In this document: positions 23,901-34,900 of the stretch, piece after piece
Layout of the letters: every line of letters begins with the position of its first letter
Position numbering within the stretch: the first letter of the stretch is position 1
Origin: Epiperipatus broadwayi
Lineage: Eukaryota; Onychophora; Udeonychophora; Euonychophora; Peripatidae
Direction of reading: 5' to 3'
Length of the DNA stretch: 64,000 nucleotides
Assembly: GCA_028023455.1 (NCBI GenBank)
Contig: JAQFVV010012507.1
Coordinates: forward strand, 2,834,901-2,898,900
Position numbers and translations under genes: made by a program
Notes under the pieces: model-generated
Seen by the model: the letters and a program-made list of their open reading frames with translations, nothing else
Database searches by the model: none
What the model was told of the DNA's origin: nothing

Positions 23901-26900
23901 GAGATCATCCCTATAATGTAGTTAGTGTCTATCTCTCCCATGAAAACCCTACTCAATTCCAGTGAAGTATTTGATTGTGTATTTGTTTTATGTGCCAACT
24001 CCAATGAATATGTAATTTTACAATAGTGGACATCATATTGTTATATCAAGCAAATTGAAGAACATATTCATTTATTTTATGATCTTGCCATAATATTATA
24101 GTGATCATGTGATGCTTAATGTCCTTAAATGAATTTTTAATGCCTTTATATTACATTACTACTTAGTCTCATTCCCTTATAATAGATTAGATAAACAACT
24201 ATTTTATATACAGCTAATTTATTTATAGCGGTCAGTTTATGAATATTTAATTTTTTTATATATCAAGCCTGGGTTGTACCTTAGCATCAAAATCTACCAA
24301 TCGACTTATAAAATTACAAAGACATTTAAATTGTTTTACATTCTCAAGTTGATCAGAATAATTATAATGGATTAAAAGGAGTGCTTTTGTCAAAATAATA
24401 CATTTGAAAAAATAGTATGATTAAAAGTGATACATAAAGATGTGTTTCTGTTTAACAATGTAGAGAAATTGAGAAAGAGTAAAACGTTATTATTTTTAAA
24501 AATATTAAGACTTAATTAAATTAAAAATGTAAGATCACAATGATATTTGTATTAAAAAAAAAAAAAAAACAAGGAAAATAATGCAAGACTGGTTTTGTGC
24601 AAGGGAGAGAAATCATTTTTAATTCTAAATAGAAAATCATTTACTGCCAGTGGCATTGGAAAGAATGATTACTGTTACATATAATTACAAAGACAAAAAT
24701 TAACTTTGAAATGATTTGATTAAAATTTTTAAAAAACACTCATTAAATTTTACAAAAATTCAATGCAAATAAAAAGTTATTTGTGAATAATGCAGAAGGA
24801 TATGAAACCTAATGCTTAAAATAATCATCAAAAAATATGTGAAACAGTTATAACCGAAACAAAATTATTTATGGATAGGGGTGGTGGAGTTGGAAATAAA
24901 ATAGAACTAAATATACATTAATATAAATATGAAAGAAATTAAAATAAAATAGTCTACCTAAAATGGATGAGATTATTGAAAAGAAAACTGGATATTGTTT
25001 TAATTAACATGAAACAATTTAAAAATTAATTTAGTAACTTTTCATTGACAATTCAATTCAAATTGTTAGAACTGCATGAGTTTTACCAAATGTTTTGATT
25101 CTTGAACTTTATCAGTAAGTTATTCATGTCAAATAATCCCATATAGAAATACTTATTATAAACATTGTTTTTCATCACAGTTTTTTATCATTAGATAATG
25201 AAGTTGATAATTTATTATTCTTTCATTAACTTAAAAAGAAATAAAAGCATGATAGTTAGATAGTCAAATTTACTTATTACTCTTTAGGATAAATTTCAGT
25301 AGTAGAAACAATAGTTTGGAAGTTGGATATTATCAAAAATATAATTAAAAATATTATTAGCATTAAAAAATTTGAATTTAAGATATGCTATCATGATAAT
25401 ATTCTAATTTAAGGGAAATCTTAAATATAGTATCAGCTTAAAAATTATTCTGAAGTGTAGGATTTTAGAACAATAGTTGGAATTTTATAAGGCTAAAAGC
25501 TTTAGATTAAATAATGGCAAAAAATTACTATTGGCATAAAGTAAAAATGATATAACAATGAAAAGATTGCACATTATATATTATATGATAAAATAATATG
25601 TGAAAATACAACCAAAAGTTCTGCTTTTTTTATAAAATTACAAAAACTTTTTTTTTTCAAAAGATATGTAATTAAGACAATTTTAAGTGTTCATTTGATC
25701 TCTTACATTATTATTAGGATAAAGTAGATTGTTGAAAATGGTATTTGGTAAATGCTCCCTTGATTTGCCTAACAATAAATTTCTTATGTGAATTAATATA
25801 TTTATTATTACAGTATTAGATTTCATTTGATGAAGGATAAACTCTAGAATAAATTGCATTAGAACCTGGTTACTTAAACCAAGATTTACATATGTACTTT
25901 AATTGAGTTAGAAATGTGGATGATTATGAAATTATTAATAGACATTAATAAAAATTATAAATTCTAAGGATATTTATACTCTAATAATAAGTTATGGAAA
26001 AGGGGTCATAAAATTATCTCAATTAAATTACTGAATTAATTGGTTAGGAGAATATTGAATTTTAGATATTTTTGGTTGAGAAAGAATAGAAAACATTGAG
26101 AACACATTAATCCATTTGACCAAGAAGACCAAATATAGAAATATAAATTTTCAAAGTTGCTAAAATAATAAAGTTAAAAGAGGAGATATTTATGAAGAAA
26201 ATTGTTTTAATTACATTTTAACAAGTATGAAGCAGATCATTTTAGTTATATTCTATATTTAATTTTAATCAAATTGAACCTTACTAATAATTTATATGTT
26301 TAAAATAATTGGCTAAAATTGTTTACTTTATTTTGACTATATTTTAATTATTTATTGACTATTTAATTATAAAAATTTAAGTTTTGAATTATTTTATTAT
26401 AATTGGAGGCAAATCTAACTTTATTATGGTATTTAATATAGTCTTTAAGAAGTTGAAAATTCATAAATTTTCTTTTTAGCATATAAGAAAAAAGTTTCAC
26501 TTTAAACTAATAAAGGAATCTTTAAGCTATTCTGTGATGAACCTCAGAATTGTATCATTAGTTTTTTCAATAACTCATTTCAGCAAAACAAGTGAATCTT
26601 TATATAGAGTTAAGTATATCTTTTTTTTTTTTAAAATTGAGAAATAATTTATTCAATAGTGATATTTTTATAACCATTGAAAGAACTGGCATAGTAATAT
26701 TAAAATCGATTCTGGCTTTATAAAATTATGGTTATTGTTGTTTTTTGCTAATTTAAAAATATTTCTTATTGTTTATAATTTCTGGGCTATGTTTTTAATA
26801 AAATGTGTCTATAATTTTTGTCTATTTTAGGAATTATCTTGTAACAATTGAATTAATATCAAAACAACATATTTAATTAGCAGGTGTCTTTGAATCTATA

Positions 26901-28737
26901 TAGAAATATTATTTTTATTAGACCAAATGTGCACATAATTTGATTATGATTTTTTAGAACAAGGTTTTTTTTTCAAGTAATATTTGGTTTGTGGTAAAGC
27001 AATGGAATCTGATATTAATAAGACATCAACATAATGAGATAGTTTTCCTATTTTATTTGTGTGTGTGTGTGTGTGTTGTTATCTGCATTAAAACTTGGGA
27101 TGATTTAACATTGCTTGGTTTACTTATGGAGTGCCTTTTAGATTATCAGTGAGCATCTGCCAACTTTAGATGATGAGCAATCATAACAAGTGACTAATTT
27201 AAACACATATATGTCAGTTACAAACAATAATATAATTTTGAAAGTTATGCACAAATATATATATTTTTTCCTCCAACCAAATACTTTTTTTCTTTGCCCT
27301 TTTTTATATAATTTATAATTTGAGGATGTATACAGTAATAAATTATTCCATTTTATACAAATTTATGCATAAACATACACATTCATATGTTGAAAGATAA
27401 GACATACATACACATTCAACTTATAATTTTATTAAAATATTTGAAAGTTTTTAAAAAAAACTTATTTTAACTTGAATAAATTAAGTCTAGTACAGTTTCA
27501 AATATTATACTTAAAATTGTAAAGAAATGTATTTTAAAAATTAGACATTTTTAAATACTTTACAAGAGGAAGGAAGCCATCTTTTTTTTATTTTTTAGCT
27601 CAATACAATATATTATGATTCTAATTAAAATGTCATTATAAAATATTTACTTTGGAACTTTTTCATTAATAATAGTTGGAAGTTATTAAAATACCTTTTT
27701 AACTTTTATTAGTCTAATACTCTTCCTGTATAATAAATGCCATGTTTTAGAACTACTCTTGGATGATGGAAAAAAATATCAAGATTAAAACTAATGTCAG
27801 AAAATAAAATCTTCTAATAATATTAAAAAATGATTCTAAATCTTGATATATTAAATAACTGCTTAACAAAAATGGCTACTAAGTCTGTCATTGATCAAGT
27901 ATTGTCATAATAGTATTATCATCTTGTTATTTTACCTGCCCATGGACAGAGAATATATATGTATATACATTTTCTAAAAACTGAAATTGAAAAATATATT
28001 TTGATTCAGATCACTTAACATAACAGACACATTTAATTTAAAATTTGTATTTTTTCAAATTTTTAAAATATGTATTTAGTTACTGATGCATTTTTAACTA
28101 AATTGTTTATGACGATTTCTAATAATATAACAAAAAGTTATTCAAATAATAATTTAATTATTTATTGGTAATTTATTTAATTTTCTAATAAAGATATTCC
28201 CTTTTATCGTAATCAAAATAAAATTAATATTTTTGAAGAAGCTATAGAGAAATTTTTCAGTTAATACTAATGTTATATATAAAGCTTGCAAAATAAGCTG
28301 TTAACAAGCTTTGAGAATATCCTCAACCCCATATCGTTTTCTGCCTCTGGCGTTGTCAGTGAGGTGCCAGGATATTCAAGCATTAGATTAAAAATACTAG
28401 GACAAGCCCAGCACTTTATCTAATGTATAACTATTGAGAAGAAAATCAGAAATTTTCAGACATCCATATGTCTAAAAATCTAGCTATCTAACTCATATAG
28501 CCATATGAGCTGAACTAAGTTCAGATACACCATATATTAATAGTTTTAGCAATATAAAATCCCCAAAGTCTTATTAGCAAAAAATCAAGTCACATGTCAC
28601 GTGACCTATATTGTAGCATATATATATAATCAATAAAATTTATGGATCTATAGCACACATTTCATTAAATTCAAACTTGTAAGATTAAAAATTGTTATTC
28701 ATTCTAAAAAATTTAATCACCTTTTTTTACTATGCAT
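20942..28737. other. Long A+T-rich stretch without recognisable genes
   Basis: Scanned in all frames through the supplied translations and by eye. Nothing recognised apart from the diverged repeat at 21160-21265, (TA)n runs near 21823 and 21926, a C-run at 22791-22799, a (GT)n run at 27058-27076, and a possible short inverted repeat at 28303-28375 (gctttgagaatatcct with aggatattcaagc). Frames here are short and of low-complexity composition. Confidence 0.5.
21160..21265 (+). repeat. Partner of dispersed repeat at 3785-3920
   Basis: See 3785-3920. Lies about 220 bp beyond the 5' end of RTE copy 2, while its partner lies about 500 bp beyond the 5' end of copy 1. Confidence 0.35.
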
Positions 28738-29372
28738 GTATTTCCAATCGCAATGAGAACTTGTTGGAGCAATAACCTGAATTATCTGCATTTAACATTT
28801 GTTATTAATATGAGTTCAGTGTGCAGAAATGTAATAATAGAGCTAATAAAAGTAATGATACAATGCCTGAGCACTTTCGAGAACTTATTGTGTTCTCATA
28901 ATTATAGTAAGATAATCATAACATAATCTTGCTATAATTATAAGAACACAAGTTTTCTAAAGTACCCAGACATTGTATCACTACTTTTACCAGTTTCTCT
29001 ATTGCTGCATTTCAGCACACTCAACAATATTATAACTCATCAATGAGATGGATAAGTACTTATCATTACATAGTTGAATAACTAATCTTATCCCTCTTTC
29101 TGATACCTCCATCAATTTTCAGAATGTTGCTCTTTCTTTTTATTTATAATGAATTCTATTCCTCTTGTATTTTTAATGTTTGTGACTTTGTAGTACAGAA
29201 TATGTCCACATTTTAAATCAATTGTTCTCTTCATTTTTTCTTCTAACTTTACATATTCCAATAGTGTCCCATTTAATATGGGAAAGTTCTGTCTATTCTT
29301 GCAATCTTCCTTCACTTGAAAGTGATCTGCAATTGTAAGTACTTAAATGAAATGTTATCCTCAAATGGTATC
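28738..29372 (-). pseudogene. RTE endonuclease fragment split by a MITE (fragment 6)
   Basis: Minus-strand remnant of the RTE endonuclease N-terminal half. The left part, 28738-28809, matches the segment encoding QVYAPTSSH. The right part, 29064-29372, matches the segment from the family start region to RVARLVIQL. The two parts are separated by a fold-back insertion at 28814-29025 and its flanks. Frames are broken. Confidence 0.75.
28814..29025. mobile_element. Fold-back MITE of about 212 bp
   Basis: Arms of about 100 bp (28814-28912 and 28927-29025) are imperfect inverted copies separated by a short loop. Matching blocks include cagtgtgc with gcacactc, gatacaatg with cattgtatc, and ttataattata on both sides. 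It interrupts an RTE fragment, so it is an insertion younger than that fragment. Superfamily not assigned, and no clear target duplication is visible. Confidence 0.7.
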
Positions 29373-29392
29373 GTGATTGATAATATTACATC

Positions 29393-29395
29393 AGA

Positions 29396-29429
<34 letters not shown>

Positions 29430-29432
29430 TCT
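29393..29432. repeat. Palindrome with (TA)n centre, 40 bp
   Basis: agagaat at 29393-29399 and attctct at 29426-29432 flank an uninterrupted (TA)n run, making one palindrome. Confidence 0.85.
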
Positions 29433-29438
29433 ATATAT

Positions 29439-29530
29439 TAATGTATAGAAAACATGAATTGAAATATATCTCGCTGATATATATATATATATCAGCGAGA
29501 TATATTTCAATTCATGTTTTCTATACATTA
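29439..29530. repeat. Perfect palindrome of 92 bp with (TA)n centre
   Basis: The two 46-bp halves (29439-29484 and 29485-29530) are exact reverse complements with no spacer. The centre is a short TA run and the arms are ordinary unique-looking sequence (for example ctcgctga and tcagcgag). A perfect palindrome of this size is unstable in many cloning hosts and may mark a recent event or an assembly artefact. Confidence 0.9.
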
Positions 29531-30048
29531 CCAAATAAATACAAAAAAATTATATGCATTTTATCTAACTCTCTACACATACATACATTCATATATGTAT
29601 ACTTTAGTTTTGCTAAAACATTAATTTCTTAAATAAATATAAAAAAATTATATACAACTTTATCTAACTCTCTATGCATACATACATTTGCATACATATA
29701 GTTTAATTTTGCTAAGATATTAATTTTTAACTAAATTAAAAAAAAAATTATATACATCTTTATCAAACTCTATACAAATACATACATTGCATATTTGTTT
29801 AATTTTAGTAAGACATTAATTTCTTAAATAAATACACAAAAAAAATTATATATACCTTCATCGGTTCTTGTGACTTATGCCCAATGTGGCCGCTTGCAAA
29901 AATAATGAAATGTAATGTTACTGGGATAATTAATTTTTTGCTTTCTGTTCTCCAACAATTTTTAAAATTTTTTTTAAAAAATGTATGAACTAACATTATT
30001 TTCTAAATTACATTTTTTAATTACATTATACATTTCAGCATGTATTGC

Positions 30049-30305
30049 AAACCAAGCTTTTAGCATGTAGCACTGGAATGTGTGTGGGGATCTCTGCTGG
30101 ATTTGATGATCCAAAGGATTAGCCAATACATACCCTAGTCTGATCAAACCAAGCTGTCAGCATGTAGTGCTGAAATGTGTGGAGGGGTGTCCAATGGTTT
30201 TGCCAATCTGAAGGATTGGCCAATACATGCACTAGTCTGAGTAAACAAAGATTATGATTTCCAAAACAATATACAATGATAGTCATTTTGTTACTCTCAT
30301 AGCTG
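30049..30305 (+). repeat. Two diverged tandem copies of the stem-loop motif
   Basis: A direct repeat with a period of about 96 bp: caaaccaagcttttagcatg at 30049 and caaaccaagctgtcagcatg at 30145. Each copy then shows a G-run segment, a small stem-loop and ccaatacat. First stem gatcc (30108-30112) with ggatt (30116-30120); second stem gccaatc (30202-30208) with gattggc (30214-30220). The block ends with ttactctcatagctgt, identical to the ends of the motif copies at 10166 and 10910. Confidence 0.6.
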
Positions 30306-31854
30306 TTCTCCCACAAACATGCCTTTTTGTGTGACTTATGTAAAACGGTTCTGGAACATACTCTTTTGCAATTGTTTTCACCTTCCAAGATTTGTAGGGA
30401 AACATGTGATGTGCTTATAATTATTAGTATATTCTAGTATGTCAGATAAGGTGTAACATCATTACTTTCAATGCACATAAAAACACTTATGGCCAGTTGA
30501 ATTCTAAACACTGTCACATCCTACAGTAGCAATCTGTGAAGTGTGTGCTATTTCCATAGTGACTCAAAGCACAGTGAGCAACACCATCTAGGCCTGCTAA
30601 CAGCTAATGTGAACAACTATTCTATAGGCTATAAGTTGGGCCATGTAAATGGCACATTTCTGTGCTTTTGCAAAGAAACAATGCTATCAAGCAGCTACAT
30701 TGGGTGTAACTCACAACTACCCCTTTATCTAATGCCATATGCAGACACCCATTTGTATATGTATAGCTTAATTTGAACAAAATGTTAATTTCTGAAATCA
30801 ATATATTAAAAAAAAACAATAATAATAATAAATTTAAATGTTCATAATTTACTTATAACACTGGAGGGGGGATATACACTTTATTTCTGCTCTTTCAATA
30901 CTTCAAAGATTCATCTGCAATACACATTCATAAGAGACATAATATAATGCCGGCTTCTATGATGAGCATTTCTACCTTGTTCTCATTTAAAATGAAATTT
31001 TCCTGGTATGTTCTAAGCTCTATTGAAACATGCAGTATTGAACAGGAGAAACATACTATTTTAATTCATCCACATTTTTTTAGGCAGGATTTTAGCATAA
31101 CAGTACATTTCACATGGTGCCCATTTGAAAATTAGATCTATGGTGCACTTGGTAAACTTTTCCATTTTCTTCAGGTTACTAAACTTCTGGCTGCATTAAT
31201 ATCTTTTGTTAAGTCTATTAAAAAATGGATTTCAAGAGTTGTCTAAGAATTCTTTTTTTTTCTGGTCCTGCACTTCAATGCAATCACCAATTCTTCACTC
31301 TGATGGTGGACTTTCTCTGCTGGATTTTTGATTACTAGCTGCTCTCTGACTACCAACTATACACATGTCAAAGAACGAAGATGTTGGAATATTATATATT
31401 TCATCTAAATTAATTTATTTTTATAATCAGCTTATAGATGACTCTTTTAAATCTTTCCAAAAAATAATTTCAAGATTTTTTTATAAAACACTTTACCAAT
31501 TAAATTTTCATAACATATCTTGATAATCTAAAAAAAAATAATTGAAACAATATTAAATTAAAGAAACAAATCCTTAAATTAGCCGAAAAAAGGAATTATA
31601 AGATTTTGACTACAACTGTGTCTCTAATTACACTTTTATATAATTAAACACTTAAAAATTTTTCTACACAATATTTGTATTCAAGGACAATTGATTTAAT
31701 CTTTTTAATATATTTTCTTTATCAACAAATTTGATTAAATGAACTAACATACATTTCAATTATTTTTGTTCTCATCTTAGACGCACACAAAAAAAAAATT
31801 AACAAATAATAATATCCCAAATAAAAAAAGTAAATGTTGTTGCAATATGTACAT
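30306..31854. other. Spacer without recognised genes
   Basis: Less A+T-rich than most of the window in 30420-31380, but no domain, splice pattern or element family recognised. The short frames overlap on both strands and look like chance. Confidence 0.45.
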
Positions 31855-31941
31855 ATTCTACTGCCTATCTGGCAATATGATATATATATATATATATACT
31901 GCCTATCTGGCAATATGATATATATATATATATATATATAT
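31855..31941. repeat. Duplicated flank with (TA)n
   Basis: ctgcctatctggcaatatga followed by (TA)n occurs twice in tandem (31861 and 31899), next to the left end of the giant element. Confidence 0.85.
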
Positions 31942-34900
31942 TGTGACCATCTGAATGGGCACAAGGAATTGAGATGCTTTGTATCTGCATCGAATAGTTA
32001 TATTATATTTTTAAAAAAATGAAATAGCCTTAGAATTTTAAAAAATTTGTGCTGGAAATTGTTTGACGCTTAGATATGGGTTGCTTATGCAGTTGATAGA
32101 CCACTTTATAAGTATTCATTGTTATTATTGTGATTAGTGAAGTATGTAATGCCAGAGAGAGGGGTTTTTATTATAGGAATTGGTATATTTGGGCAGGAAA
32201 ATGCAAAGTTATTTTATGTTAGTGGAATATTTGGTTGAATGGTTTCAAAATCCTTTATTCGTTAATACTTATCCTTTTGTCAACAATTAATAGCTATTTC
32301 AATTATATTTAGTTAGGATAGTTTAATATTTAGGTTGCAGTACATGTGCATGCATGTATGACTGCATCCTTTTCATTTCATTTTCATCTTTTAATAACAG
32401 CAAACAATAGTACATGTACAATAAATCATGTAAATTACAGTAATTATCTTAAATAATGTAACAAATATATATTTTTTTCCAATGATTAATAGATAATTGA
32501 ATCAATGAATTATTTTACAAATTAAATAAATTATTAATCATTTTTGTTTAATAGTTAATTAATATTCATTTTTCTTTCAAGTTTGTAAAAGCTATTTGTT
32601 TTATTATTTTTTTTTTGTCTTGATTTAATCAGAATGATTTTTTTTTTAGAAAAGATTTTTTTTTTAATATGTAATTAGCTTAGATAGAAAAGAAGTGTGG
32701 GAGTAACATTGTGAAGGAAAATGACCTTTTGCTAAAGAGAGCTATTTAACAAAGATCTCCAGTAAAAAAAATTGCTTATTATGTATTGTAATTGTAGCCA
32801 GTAAACAGTGGCTCATTATTGTGAAAATTAAAGCCAGTTGCTGAAGTCAAATTGATTTTAAAAAAAAAAAGACTTTGGAGTAAAACTTCGAAAGGATCTT
32901 AAGAAATTTTTTATGGAAAAAGTTATTTAGGATGCAATTCTAAATTTATAAAAAAGGTACATTAGTTTACTTTGCTCTCCTTGATTTAAACATTTTGAAT
33001 TAACCTCTTCATAACTATTGCTCTCTTAAAAATGTATGTTGATAACATCCAGTCTACATTACTTCATTTAATTGTCAATTTAAATAAGAATAAATTGCAT
33101 GAATATTATTGTTGTATCATTAACCAACGTGTGTCTTTTAATATATCTGGAAAACACATGCAGAACTATTTTACAGAATATATTTTAATTTTTCACTATT
33201 TTCCATTTTATGTTTTTGTGAGGATTAAACATAAAATTAAGGATATGCATATTTTGATAAATCATGCCATGTTTAAATTCATCAAAAAGAGATGACAGTA
33301 TTTATTTGTCTGGTATTTCTGGAAATAATATGTATTTTAAGTGAAGGAAATAAAATGTGAGTTACTTCAAATTAAGCATTTGCTTAAGTCAAATGGAAGG
33401 ATAGAAATGCAGGTAATTTTTGTTCTCTTCGATAAAGATGGAATATAAAACAAAGTATTATTAATTGTGGAATTACTAAGAAATCATGGTATCTTAATTG
33501 ACAATATTTAAGAATAAACCATGTGTATAATAGACTATAAAGTGTCAAATGCTATTTAAGAAACTACTAAGGATAATTGCGTATTTAATCTAGAACTACA
33601 ACGGAGAATGACTTATATTTTCAGTATAATAAAGGAGAAATTAATTGCTTATGTGTGGTTTGGTACCTCAAATAGATATGCTATGAACACTGGAGGTGCT
33701 GGGTCATATTTAAGTTATGATTATATTTTTTAAGTTATCCTGCAGAAGTTTATTTTAATTTAAATTCAGTTTGGAATGTGTCCCATATTGTTTCATAAAC
33801 CTGGATCAGAGCTTTGCAAGTGAACTTTTATTTTAAGTTACAAGACAAATAACTTTTTTTTCTTTATTTTTTTTATTGCTTGTCATTATTAATGTCTATT
33901 ATAGATAGATAGGCTTACTTATTATTATGTTTTATTTATAATTTGGGTTATTTTGACCTTCAAGATCATCGCCGAAGTGTATCCAAATGAGGAATGCATT
34001 GGTAAAAATTAATTGTGTACAAATAGGTCTTATTGTTCATTTACGAAGGTAAAAGAAAGAAATATCTTTTTTAATAATATATTATTAGAGAGGTTTATAT
34101 TTATTTTGTATACTTTATTATCTCAAGGTGAGAATTTTGTTCTTTTTTAAATCAACAAACGTATAATAGAAATAGTTTGCTAGATATGAAAGAAAGGTCG
34201 TTCGTAATAATTATAACCATTAAATTTTAAAAGTAACCTAAAGTTTATTCTGAATTAAAAGTTATACTTTAATGCAATATTTAATTACCATGTTGCCTGC
34301 ATAGTGTGTAATTTAGAGTTAATTTTATATATACTTTTATTCGCGGGTGTGTGTCTGTTTTGCACAATTATGACATTTGTTTGATAAAGTTCAGTTTTTG
34401 TGAATTTTTTATGTATAAATTTCGGATGCTGTTGTATTCTACTGAGTTGAACGGATTGGTATGTTATCTGTGTGTATTTATCTGCCAGTGTGTATTTATA
34501 ATGTTCGATATTTAGAAAAGCTTTAAGAATGGAAAGAAATCTGATTGCGTTATAATGTTTGTAGGGATAAAAGATTTTGCTTATTTAGTATATGTTTTTC
34601 CATGAGTAGAGCCTAGTTTATAGTATATGCATATGATTAAATGATATTTTTTGAAGTTAAGTGATGTTTTCTTAGAGCCCTGGTGATGAGGAAGAAGTCC
34701 CGACCAATAGTGTATTTAGAAGTAGATGAGTTATAGTTGAATATGATTAAATGATGCTTAGGAAGTTATGTGACATTTTTCTTATATTCTTGGTGTTGAG
34801 GAAAGGTTCACCACCAACAGTGTATTTAGAATCAGATGAATTATTGTAGAAGTGTTCAGTAAGAGTCTATCTGCTCCTCATGTAGATTTCCCTTATAATG

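Noticed and set aside
28732-28926. 64-codon plus-strand frame
   Set aside because: Crosses from antisense RTE sequence into the fold-back MITE arm.
30119-30388. 89-codon minus-strand frame with Trp- and His-rich text
   Set aside because: Lies across two tandem non-coding repeat units; the stem-loop repeat explains the composition.
33032-33295. 87-codon frame conserved in both LTR copies (also 44142-44405)
   Set aside because: Conservation is explained by the duplication. All four base differences between the two copies in this stretch that fall in the frame change an amino acid, so nothing suggests selection on a protein.
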